NCBI GenBank assembly: GCA_026636295.1
Contig: CP089453.1
Coordinates: 806,001 to 870,000, forward strand
Length of the DNA stretch: 64,000 nt
Reading direction: 5' to 3'
DNA from: Medakamo hakoo
Taxonomy: Eukaryota; Chlorophyta; Trebouxiophyceae; Coccomyxaceae
The notes under the pieces were generated by a model. That model was not told where the DNA came from. It saw only the letters and a program-made list of their open reading frames with translations, and ran no database searches. The position numbers and the translations under genes were made by a program. Within the stretch, counting starts at the first letter, position 1; each line of letters starts with the position of its first letter. This document shows positions 24,364 to 32,843 of this stretch, piece after piece.

Positions 24364-24964
24364 GCACGACCTCCAGCGCCGGCCGCCCGTCCTGCTCCAC
24401 GCCCTGGGCGAGCCGTTTGGCGACGCGGAAGGCGCGGCCCTGGTGGCCGGCCTGCGCTTCACGGGCGACGCGACGGTGGGCGACACCCCCACCGCGGACG
24501 CCCTGGCGGCGGCGGGCGCGGTGCTGGACGCGGGCGCGGCCGCGGCCGAGTGCGGACGCGGCGGCGTCCCTGGCGCGCGCCCGCCGCCGCTCGCCCAGCT
24601 CGTCCTGGTGCTCGGCGACGGCCGCTTCCACGAAAAGGCGCCCCTGCGCGCGGCGGCGGCTGCTCTGGGTGCCCGTCCCGGTGTCCTGGTCGTGTACGTG
24701 GCCCTGGACGCGCCGCCAGCCGCGGCGGGCGGCGGTGGAGGTGGTGGCGGGTCCGCCCCGCCTCAACCTCCATCCTCCTCGCTCGCCGACCTGCGCACCG
24801 TCACCTTTGACCCGTCCACCGGCGCGCCGTCCGCTGTCCCGTACCTGGACGACTTTCCCTTCCCCAACTACGTCCTGGTACGGGACACGGCGGCGTTGCC
24901 TGGCGCGTTGGGCGGCGTCATCCGGCAGTGGGTGGACGCGGCGGCCGCAGCCGGGCACGGATGA
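5488..24964 (+). CDS. MDN1: Midasin (Rea1), AAA+ dynein-like ATPase of 60S ribosome assembly
   Basis: Eight exons: 5488-5598, 5770-5978, 6080-8204, 8423-10554, 10825-12696, 12995-19065, 19352-21337, 21570-24964. All junction phases close and give 17901 coding bases, 5966 residues, longer than most midasins (about 4900-5600). Six AAA modules have Walker A motifs near residues 330 (GPPGCGKS), 718 (GETGVGKT), 1177 (GPTSAGKT), 1483 (GDTGSGKT), 1933 (GAPGVGKT) and 2283 (GPAGCGKT). AAA2-AAA5 keep Walker B (LLLDEANLAP, VLLDELNLAP, LLVDEVNLAD, VLLDELNLAG). AAA1 (LVLEGAEGAP) and AAA6 (VLLDGAGGAP) do not. A very alanine-rich linker (about 2500-4840) and an Asp/Glu/Pro/Gly-rich tail (about 4890-5600) follow. 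The MIDAS domain has the DxSxS motif (VDDSRSV, near 5700) and is interrupted by a long glycine run. Midasin extracts Ytm1/WDR12 and Rsa4 from pre-60S particles. Confidence 0.96.
24290..24366 (+). repeat. Poly-glycine GGC repeat inside the MDN1 MIDAS domain
   Basis: A run of GGC/GGA codons within MDN1 exon 8 encodes about 25 residues that are almost all glycine with a few Ser and Pro. It begins directly after the strand LAVLAFGG of the MIDAS (von Willebrand A-like) domain. Trinucleotide GGC expansion is the likely origin. Confidence 0.8.
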
Positions 24965-25943
24965 AAGGTTGTTCTTTTTCATTTTTCAATGCTGACGCGT
25001 GCGATTTTGCAGCGTCCCTGTGTACTAGTAGAATAGAGGGTGATGTGTGTGCGTGTGTGCGCGTGTGTGTGCGTGTGCGTGCGGGATGGGACAAGAGAGA
25101 GAGAGAGAGGGACGGGACGGGACGGACGCCGTTGCCTGTTAGAGAGTGGTTTTTTCATTTGCGCAGTCATTTTCAACACCGCGCCCCCTTCCCGCCCGTC
25201 TCGAAGCACGCCCGCACCACGCCCCGCACGCGCGCGCGCCGGCCATCCCTCCTCAAAACCAAAAAAGTAGCACGTGGTCGCTCCAGACCCCGGGCACAGG
25301 GGGGTTCCCAGCCGCGGCGTATCCCAGCCGTCCTGACGCTATGGAGCGCCGGCGGCTGTGCTGCTCCCTTTCGGGCCTGGCACAGGTCGCCGCCATCTTA
25401 GGTGAGGCGGGAGCAACGGGCCTCCGCCCGCGCCCCTGCCCACAACGCAGCATTCGGCAGGACTGAGAATTGTAGCGCGCATGAGGTCTCAACGAATCGA
25501 AACCACTGGGCCCTGAGCCGGGGCCTGGGTCTCCCAGGCGCCGGTCCTCGGTTAAAGCTCCGAGTCACAACCGGGCACAACTCCGGCCAACCTTGCCACC
25601 GGCGAATTTTTGGCGGGATATGGATAGTGTGTTTTTGGGGCGCGGTTTCAGGGGCGGATGGGACGGTGAATGGCCGGGGATGAGGCTGGTTTCAGGCTTG
25701 GGCGGTAGGTGGGGCGCACGCGCAGGGCTTGGGGTGAGTGGGTTGGGGTGTGCAGGCGGCCCGGCCGTGGCGGACGGCGTGTCTTTGTCGCGTCGTCGAA
25801 CACTTGATGCCTCCTGTCTGTCTCTCCAGGCGAAGGTTGAGAGAGAGAGAACTCAACCCGAGCGCGCTGGGGGCTCCACTCTCGCAAAGACTTCTTTCTT
25901 TGTTTCCACCGCGGGCCCGGGACGTGCGTCCACCCACTCACCC
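24965..25943. promoter_or_regulatory. MDN1-IMPDH spacer with simple repeats and possible spliced 5' leader
   Basis: 979 bp without a recognised coding gene. It holds a GT/GC-rich microsatellite (about 25044-25082), a GA run (about 25093-25110) followed by three copies of GGGAC, and A/T-richer DNA than the genes. A possible non-coding 5' exon of IMPDH is bounded by a donor-like CTTAGGTGAGG near 25399 and an acceptor-like CTCTCCAGGCG near 25829. An open frame from the ATG near 25341 meets a stop soon after that putative junction, so it is not a gene I can support. No tRNA or snRNA recognised. Confidence 0.4.
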
Positions 25944-27749
25944 ATGGCGAACGACGACATCATGGACGGTGAGCCCGGCGCATTGAAGGCGTGGGTGGCA
26001 GTGGCGGGGCGGCCGTGGAATCCCTCGTTTTTTTTTTCGCGGGCGCGTGCGCCGATGCGAAACTCACCTCTTTCTCCCGTCAAACCACAGGCGCGACGGC
26101 CGCCCACATCTTTGGCCAGGGCACCACGTACACGTACGACGACATCATTTTCCTGCCGGGCTACATCGACTTTGGCGCGCACGAGGTAAGGAGGGGATGC
26201 GGGACGAAAAAAAAGGAAAAGCCGCCGTTGCCTGGGCGCGCATTCGGCCGCCGCCGCGCCCGAACCTGTCCCTCTCCCATCCACCACCCCCACCCCACCC
26301 CCCACCCGCCGCGCGCAGGTCGACCTCTCCACGCACGTCACCAAAAACATTCGCCTGTCCACCCCACTCGTCTCCTCGCCCATGGACACGGTCACGGAAG
26401 GCCGCATGGCCATCGCCATGGCGTCCCTGGGCGGCCTGGGCGTCCTGCACTACAACTCCACGGTCGAGGAGCAGGTCGGCGAAGCGCGCACCGTCAAGGC
26501 AGCCGTCCCCGGCTTTGTCGGGGAGCCGCTGGTGCTGCGGCCCGACGCGACGGTCGCGGAGTGGCGGGCTGTGACGTCTGCGGCGGGCGGCGGCCGCGGC
26601 GCCGTCTGCATCACCGACACGGGCGCGGTGGGCGGGCGGTTGTTGGGGCTGGTCGCGGCCGCGGACGTCGCGTTTGTGGGCGACCCGGCCACGCCGCTGT
26701 CCGAGGTGATGACGGCGGACGTGTGGAGCGAGAGCGCGGCGGCTGTGCCTGACGCCGCCGCCGCGGCGGCCCTGCTGCGGTCCAACCGCGGGCGCGGCGG
26801 CACGCTGCCCCTGGTGGGCGAGGGCGGGGAGCTGGTGCGGGTGGCCGCGCGCGCGCACTCGGCCGCCGAAGCCCGCCGCCCGCGCTCGTCCGTCGCGCCC
26901 TCCCTCGACGCCTCCGGCCGCTTGCTGTGCGCCGCCGCCGTCGGCACGCGCGACGGCGACCGCGACCGCGTGGCGGCGCTGATGACCGGCGGGCCGGGCG
27001 GGTCGCCCCTGATCGACGCGGTCGTCCTTGACTCGTCCCAGGGCGAGTCGACCTACCAGGTCGCCATGGTGGCGCACTTGAAGCGGTCCCACCCGGGCCT
27101 GGACGTCATCTGCGGCAACGTCGTCACGGGCCGCCAAGCCCGGACGCTCATCGACGCGGGCGCGGACGCCCTGCGCGTGGGCATGGGCAGCGGGTCGATC
27201 TGCACGACGCAGGAGGTGTGCGCGGTCGGGCGCGGCCAGGCCTCGGCCGTCTTCCACGTCTCGCGCGTGGCCAACGCGGCGGGTGTCCCCACCATCGCGG
27301 ACGGCGGCATCCAGAACTCCGGGCACATCGTCAAAGCGCTCTCGCTGGGCGCGTCCACCGTGATGTGCGGGTCCATGTTTGCCGGGACGGACGAAGCGCC
27401 GGGCGAATTCTTCACGTCCGGCGGCGTGCGCGTCAAGAAGTACCGGGGCATGGGCTCCCTCGAAGCCATGGCCAAAGGCAGCGAAGCCCGGTACCTGTCC
27501 GACACACAAGCCCTCAAGATCGCGCAGGGCGTGGCGGGCACGGTCAAGGCCAAGGGCTCCGTCCGCGACTCGGTTCCGTTTTTGGCCCAGGCCGTGCGCC
27601 AGGGCTTCCAGGACATGGGCGTGCGCTCGATCGGCGCTGCCCGGGCCGCCGTGTGCTCGGGTGCGGCGCGCATGGAGGTGCGGTCCGGCGCGGCGCAGGC
27701 GGAGGGCAATGTGCACGACCTCCAGTCGTTTGAGAAGGTGAGATGGTAA
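25944..27749 (+). CDS. IMPDH: Inosine-5'-monophosphate dehydrogenase
   Basis: Three exons, 25944-25968, 26091-26185 and 26319-27749, joined in phases 1 and 0; about 516 residues. IMPDH oxidises IMP to XMP with NAD+, the committed step of guanine nucleotide synthesis in the cytosol. Visible signatures: TYDDIIFLPGYIDF, then LVSSPMDTVTEGRMAIAMA, a CBS-domain insertion (about 110-230), the catalytic cysteine loop GSGSICTTQEVCAVG, the phosphate-binding PTIADGGIQ and MCGSMFAGTDEAPGE, and the flap region KKYRGMGSLEAM. The tail SFEKVRW has the same length as the usual SYEKRLF ending, so I accept the TAA at 27747 although GAAGGTGAGA there also resembles a splice donor. The first exon is only 25 nt. 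Confidence 0.95.
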
Positions 27750-27925
27750 ACATGGATGGATGGGGTTGGGGGGGCGTGTGGGGTGGGAGGACGGGGCCGG
27801 TGGTGCGCCTGTGATTTTTAATTTCCGTGAGGTGTCTCCCTCTACACAAGCACTCTCCCGAGCCCCACAGCCTGCGGAGAGAAACCAAACAGAAGTCGTG
27901 CCAAACGAAAAAAAAAAAACACTCT

Positions 27926-28356
27926 TCACGCGGCCGCGTCGCCCAGCAGCGCCTTTAACCGCCCGTCCCGCGCGGCCGCGGCCGTGTCGTCGCCGCCGCC
28001 GAAGAACTTGCCGCGGATGAAGACGCGCGGCACGGTGGACGCGCCGGTCAGGGCGCCCAGGTAGGCCTGTTGGCGGCGTGGTTGGAGGCGGGGAGTGGAG
28101 GGTGGTGTGGTGGGTGGGCGCGTGGCGCGCAAGGGTCGCGGGCGTGTGTAGCCACGTTCTCTGTTACGCCCCGCACCTGGATGGCCGCGCCGTCGGCCCG
28201 TTCGTCGAGCTCGTAGACGGTGTAGCCGGACCGCCCGCCCTTGACCACGCCGTCCAACGCGGACTTCGCCTTGACGCAGTACGGGCAATAACTCTTTGAG
28301 AACACGCACACGGCATTCTTGGCGATGGCGTCGTCGACGAACGCCTGGGCGGACAT
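27926..28356 (-). CDS. GRX: Dithiol glutaredoxin (CPYC class)
   Basis: Two exons on the minus strand, 28356-28177 and 28066-27926, phase 0; 106 residues. The active site reads FSKSYCPYCVKAK near residue 20, the classical CPYC of class I glutaredoxins. STVPRVFIRGKFFGGGDD in exon 2 is the glutathione-binding TVP loop and GG motif. It reduces protein disulfides and glutathionylated proteins using glutathione. No transit peptide is seen before MSAQAFVDDAIAKNAVCVF, which suggests a cytosolic enzyme. It is convergent with IMPDH (stops 176 bp apart) and divergent from the cytochrome b5 gene across a repeat-bearing promoter region. Confidence 0.95.
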
Positions 28357-28600
28357 GCTGGCGGTGTGTGCGGCGGTGTTTTTGCGGGGCGGGGCGTCTC
28401 TGTGCTGTGCCGGGCGCGTCTCTGTGCTGTGCCGGGGGTGCTGTAACGGGCGCCTTTGTGCTGTGCCGGGCACGTCTCTGTGCTGTGCCGGGGGTGCTGT
28501 GCCGGGGGGTGCTGTGCCGGGCGCGGGCGGGCGGGGCGAATAATATAGAAGAATGGGGCGGCGGCGCGGTCGAGCGCGCGCCGACACTCTGCAACTTCAC
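28357..28600. promoter_or_regulatory. Bidirectional promoter region GRX (-) / cytochrome b5 protein (+)
   Basis: 244 bp separate two divergent start codons. Most of it is a degenerate minisatellite (listed separately). ATAATATAG near 28541, on the side of the cytochrome b5 gene, is an A/T-rich island that could serve as a core promoter element. Confidence 0.5.
28380..28535 (+). repeat. Minisatellite of GTGCTGTGCCGGG units
   Basis: At least six copies of a core GTGCTGTGCCGGG are interleaved with CGCGTCTCT or GTGCTGT spacers. The array has two nested periods (about 15 and about 22 bp) and slight divergence between copies. It lies wholly within the GRX upstream region. Confidence 0.85.
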
Positions 28601-29538
28601 ATGCCTCCGTCCCCTCCCCCGCCGGACAGCGGCGGCATGCCGCCGCCGCCGGCCCGGCCGCCAGCAGGCCTCGATCTGTCGGCCGTCGCAGGCAATCCCA
28701 TGCTAGCCAAAGCGACTGTCACACACAGCGGCGGCGGCGGTCCGCCAAAGCTGGTGCGTTGAGAGCGCATGGACGGAAAAAAGGGCCCGGCACACGGGCT
28801 CCCACCCTTCACCCGTCATGTCCGCTTTGCTGGCCTGGAGGGCGGATATGTTGTCCTCCCTAGGAGAAGGACGCGGCATCAGTTAACAACCATGCGTCGA
28901 TGCCCGGCTGTCGTTTTTCTGTTCGCCTTAACACACACACACACCATCCGCACACACCCTCCCCCACACTTCAACACAGCTCAAGGACGCGCCGCCGCCA
29001 CCCTCCCGCCGCGGCAAGATTCCTTTGGAGAAAGGCTTCAGCCAGGTCGACTGGCTGCGCACGGCCCGGGAAAGGGCAGGTGCGACGGAGGTGGAGAGGG
29101 GCGGGTGGATGATGGACGGGGATGGGACAGTCCCAGGCGAGGCGCCGCTCACGAAAAAAACCCGCGCAAAACACTCAACACTCAACAAAAACAAAAACAC
29201 TCGACACAACAGCCAGTCGCCCGCCGCCGAGGGACGTCACGCCCGCCGACGTCGCGGCTGCGACAGCCTCAGGCGCCTGCTGGGCGGCGCTGCGCGGCAA
29301 GGTCTACGACCTGGGGCCCTACCTCCGCTTCCACCCGGGCGGCGCGGCGCTGCTGGAAAGCGCGGCGGGGACGGACTGCACGGCCGCCTTCAACGGCGCG
29401 CACGCCTGGGTGAATGGGGATGCGTTGTTGGCGTCATGCTTGATTGGCCCCCTGAAAGCTGGTGGCGGGGATGGAGAGAGTGGCGGCGGCGGGCCCACCG
29501 GTGCGGCGCTGCCCCAGGCGCCGACGACCTCCTCGTGA
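28601..29538 (+). CDS. Cytochrome b5 domain protein, RLF/Ncb5or-N-terminal type
   Basis: Three exons, 28601-28753, 28980-29079 and 29213-29538, phases 0 and 1; 192 residues. After a proline-rich N-terminus, GKIPLEKGFSQVDWLRTAR is the conserved segment before the b5 fold in Ncb5or and in the Arabidopsis protein RLF. The b5 core (about 90-165) reads VTPADVAAAT, ACWAALRGKVYDLGPYL, FHPGG, AAGTDCTAAFN and HAWVN; His of FHPGG and His of HAWVN are the expected haem ligands. The family consists of electron carriers; RLF affects root development in plants, and the algal role is unknown. There is no C-terminal membrane anchor, unlike ER cytochrome b5. An upstream in-frame ATG at 28553 is possible. Confidence 0.88.
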
Positions 29539-29848
29539 GGAGAGGGGATGGACGGCGGTGGTGGGGGCCCTCCCCGCCTCTGCGCGGGCGGGCCGCCGCG
29601 TTTCCTTTTTTTACTTCCACAGCGTCAGGCTTAGCACAGTCGAGGGGGAGGGAGGGAGTGGAGGAGTTTTTTTGGGTGTATTTGCAGAAGAAACGTCTCG
29701 GCTTGGACGAAAAGAAAAACAACAACCCGGTCCCATCGTCTCCAGTTTTTCCGTCCCGCCCGGTTGAGAAATAAACAAGAAACAATTCACAGCTGAACTA
29801 CACACAATGCCCTCCCTCGCTAAACCCCCACCCCTCCCTCCCTCGCCT
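29539..29848. other. Convergent 3' region, cytochrome b5 gene (+) / small membrane protein (-)
   Basis: 310 bp between two stop codons. It is relatively A/T-rich, with several A and T runs. An AATAAA at 29770-29775 on the plus strand is a candidate polyadenylation signal. No gene seen. Confidence 0.4.
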
Positions 29849-30424
29849 TCACGGCGTGAAAAACAGCGCGAAAAACAGCAGCAAAACGGCGACGACCGAA
29901 TAGCGCAGGGCCGCCGCCGCGAGCGCGGCCGCGACCGCCACGATCCGCACCGCCATGCCCGTCAGGGCGGCGCCTAGCAGCAGGGCCAGTGACACGGCCA
30001 GCACGTTTTGCAGGGTGGCTTCGGGCGAGCCGGGCGCGTCGTACGCGCCGCCGTCGAGTGGGGCGGCGGGGGATGGCGGCCCGCCGCGCCCCCACCCGCC
30101 AGAGGGCGGTGGAGGGGTGGACGGGGACGGCGGCGCCGCCCCACGCGCCCACTCTGCGAACGTGGCTTGTTCGACTGGGTCCAGCGCACGGCGCGGGCGG
30201 CGGCGGCGAGGCGCCCGCTTTTGTGGCGGGTCGGGGCTGGCGTTGCCGTCGTCGCCCGTGGCGGGCGTTGTGACGCTGCGGCGGCGAGCGGCGGTGGCTT
30301 GGCGCGGGCCGCGCTGGGCGAGGGCGGGGGCGGCCGGCTTTCCTGGCGGCGGCGCGAGGAGGACGTGGCCTGACATCCCTGCAGGCGGCGTTGCACGTGG
30401 GGGCGCGGGGCGCAGGCCTCCCAT
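29849..30424 (-). CDS. Small membrane protein, no recognised family
   Basis: 191 residues from the first in-frame ATG (30424); the open frame extends upstream only through non-ATG codons. The first 110 residues are Pro/Arg/Ala-rich and disordered, with the basic cluster PQKRAPRRRRPRRALDP. The last 50 residues hold two hydrophobic segments, VLAVSLALLLGAALTGMAV and VVAVLLLFFALFF, separated by a short alanine stretch. This suggests a tail-anchored or hairpin-anchored protein, possibly in plastid or ER. I recognise no domain. It is divergent from delta-COP with 182 bp between the starts, so both may share a promoter. Whether the gene is real rests on frame length and the hydrophobic C-terminus. 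Confidence 0.5.
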   Translation of the reverse strand: MGGLRPAPPRATPPAGMSGHVLLAPPPGKPAAPALAQRGPRQATAARRRSVTTPATGDDGNASPDPPQKRAPRRRRPRRALDPVEQATFAEWARGAAPPSPSTPPPPSGGWGRGGPPSPAAPLDGGAYDAPGSPEATLQNVLAVSLALLLGAALTGMAVRIVAVAAALAAAALRYSVVAVLLLFFALFFTP

Positions 30425-30606
30425 TTTGCGGCGACGAGGGGCGAGCGTCCGTCGCTCGACGGCAAATAGGAACAGTGGCCCGGCGCGGCAGACTGCGCGC
30501 TCGCAGCCCCGCAGCAGAAGAGTGTTCAAAGGCGACCAAAAACTCGCGCGTGCGCGTGCGGGCGCTAGTCACACGCACCTCGTCGTCCCACGCACACAAC
30601 ACCACC
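30425..30606. promoter_or_regulatory. Bidirectional promoter region, membrane protein (-) / delta-COP (+)
   Basis: 182 bp between divergent start codons. The delta-COP start context is CACCACCATGG, a good eukaryotic initiation context. No obvious TATA element. Confidence 0.45.
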
Positions 30607-32704
30607 ATGGTCGTCCTCGCCGCTTCCATCGTGTCCAAGAACGGGCGAGGTGTGTTTTCGTCAGGCTGTGGGCGGGCGAAGCGAAGAGCAAAAACCGCAC
30701 CCATTCGCTTGTCGCCCCCGCCTCGCCCACCCTGCTCTGGCGCCTCCATCCTCCTCCGCTCCCTCGCAGGGCCGGGCCTGACACGCATGCCATCCCCTCG
30801 CAAAAAAAAACACAGCTCTCGTCTCCCGCCAGTTCGTGGACTCCATGTCCCGCCTGCGCGTCGAAGGCCTGCTCGCCGCCTTCCCCAAACTCGTGTCCGC
30901 GGGCAAGCAGCACACGTTTGTGGAGACGGAGAACGTGCGGTACCTGTACCAGCCGTTGGAGGTGCGAGTGAGGGCGGCGTGTGAGTGCATGGGGAGGGTG
31001 GAACGCGCCCCGCGGGGGGGGGGGGGGTGTTCGTCGCTGCGGTGCGCGCATGGGGTCGATCGACCTCTTTTTTTTTTCTTCACGCCCATCCACACACACC
31101 CTGCCTCCCAACAGAACATGTACCTGCTCCTCGTCACCAACAAGGGCTCCAACATCCTGGAAGACTTGGAGACGCTGCGCTTGTTGGGCAAGGTACGAGG
31201 AAGATGGGGAGGAGGGAGGAGAGAGGAGGAGGACGTGCGCGCTCCCCCGCCCCGCGCCACCTCTCCGCTTCAACCATCCCACCCATCAAAACCCACACAG
31301 ATCGTCCCGGACTACGTCCACCCCGTCGACGAGGAAGGCGTGTGCGCCGCCGCGTTCGACCTCCTGTTCGCGTTCGATGAAGCCATCACGCTGGGGCACC
31401 GCGAAGCCGTCACGCCGGCGTCCGTGCGCGCCGCGACGGCCATGGACTCGCACGAGGAGAAGCTGCACAAAATGATCATCCAGTCCAAGGTCGCGGACAC
31501 GCGGGACGTCATGAAGCGCAAGGCCGCGGAGATCGAGCGGTCCAAAGCCGAAGCGCGCATGGCGGGCATGGGTGGTGGAGGCGGGATGGGCGGCCCCGCC
31601 GGGCCGGTATCCTACTCCATCGGCGGGCCGTCCAGCGGCGGCGGCGGCGGCGGCTTTGGTGGCCCGCCGCCCGGCGCGTCGGGCCGCGGCGGCGGCGGTG
31701 ACGGCTTTGGCGGCTTTGGCGGCGGCGGGCCCTCGGCCGCGCCGCCATCCCGCCCGGCCCCCGGCGCCGCCGCCGCCCCGCGCGCCGGCCTGCAGCTGGG
31801 CGGCGGCCGCAAGGCGGCGGGGCTGCTGGACGCGATGCGGGCGGAGGGCGAGGACGTGTCGGCCGGCGGCGCCGGGTCGTCGGCCGCGCTCGACGCGCTC
31901 GACGCCGCGCCGTCGTCCGCGGCCGCGGCCGCGCCCGCCGCCGCGAGCCTCGCCCCGCGCGAGCCCGTCTCCATCACCATCGAAGAACGCGTTTCCGCCC
32001 AGCTCAACCGGGATGGCGGCTTGGAGGGGCTGGAAGTGGCGGGGACGATGACGGTGGCCGTGAGCGCGGCCGCGGCGGGCGGGCGCGTCGCGATTTCGCT
32101 GTCCCCGCCGGGCGCGGCGGGAGCCGGCTTCCAGTTCAAGACGCACCCCAACATCGACAAGGCGGCGTACGCCGGCGAAAGCCTCCTCGCCCTGAAAGAC
32201 CGGGCGCGCCCGTTCCCGGCGGGCGCGCCGCTGGGCGTCCTGAAGTGGCGCCTGGCCAGTGGCGGCGGCCCCGACGCGGAAGCCCGCCTGCCCCTGTCCG
32301 TCACGTGCTGGCCGACCGACGCGGGCGACGAGGCGGTCGTCAACATCGAGTACGACGCGGCCGGCGCGCCCTGCGACTTGATGGACGTGACCATCGCCAT
32401 CCCCGCGGCCGGGGCGCCGACGCGGGTGGCGGCCATGGACGGCGGCGACTGGCGGTATGACCAGCGGGCGCGGGCGCTCGTCTGGGCCATCGACCTGGTG
32501 GACGAGTCGAACCGGTCCGGCTCCGCCGAGTTCGTGTTCCCGGCGTCCGACCCGGCGTCCTTCTTCCCCGTGGACATCGGCTTCCGGGCGGACGCGAGCC
32601 TGGCGGGCGTGGGCGTGGCCGGCGTGGCCGGCGTGGACGACGGCGCGCCCGTCAAGTGGGGCGCGTCCACCAGCCTGGTGGCCGAAGGGTACGAGGTGGT
32701 GTGA
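30607..32704 (+). CDS. ARCN1: Coatomer subunit delta (delta-COP)
   Basis: Four exons, 30607-30649, 30816-30961, 31115-31192 and 31301-32704, all phases closing; 556 residues. The N-terminus MVVLAASIVSKNGR, then ALVSRQFVDSMSR, KQHTFVETENVRYLYQPLE and NILEDLETLRLLGK, is typical of delta-COP and forms its longin domain (about 1-135). A Gly/Pro/Ala-rich linker follows (about 190-290). The C-terminal mu-homology domain includes GAGFQFKTHPNIDKAAY and NIEYDAAGAPCDLMDV. Delta-COP is part of the COPI coat for Golgi-to-ER retrograde vesicles. Intron 2 contains a 14-base G run. The stop codon lies in a decamer repeat that places TGA in all three frames (see findings). Confidence 0.96.
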
Positions 32705-32741
32705 GGCGGTGTGAGGCGGTGTGAGGGGGGGGGGGGGGGGG
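32698..32741 (+). repeat. GGCGGTGTGA decamer repeat followed by a G16 run at the delta-COP stop
   Basis: The delta-COP stop TGA (32702-32704) is repeated at 32712-32714 and 32722-32724 as part of a 10-bp unit. A homopolymer of about 16 G follows. This short tract separates delta-COP from the convergent coiled-coil gene. Confidence 0.85.
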
Positions 32742-32843
32742 TCACCGAGCGAGGGGGCCAGGGGGCAAGCGTGCGTTCGTGCGGTTGTGTAAGGGTGGGA
32801 GTACCGGGCGTGCGTGCTTTTTTTTTTGTGTCTCCGGCTGCAG

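Noticed and set aside
21469-24982. Several long minus-strand frames opposite the MDN1 acidic and MIDAS region
   Set aside because: They lack motifs, and the plus frame encodes the acidic tail and MIDAS domain.
25341-25466. Short ATG frame starting MERRRLCCSLSGLAQ upstream of IMPDH
   Set aside because: Short, no homology seen, and splicing at the nearest donor and acceptor leads quickly to a stop. Kept only as a possible 5' leader exon or uORF.
25480-25600. tRNA-like or structured RNA in the MDN1-IMPDH spacer
   Set aside because: No cloverleaf with paired acceptor, D, anticodon and T arms could be formed; only a 5-bp hairpin (CTCGG...CCGAG).
27738-27749. Splice donor at the end of IMPDH (GAAGGTGAGA)
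   Set aside because: The reading-frame end EKVRW has the same length as the conserved EKRLF tail, and no good downstream exon was found.
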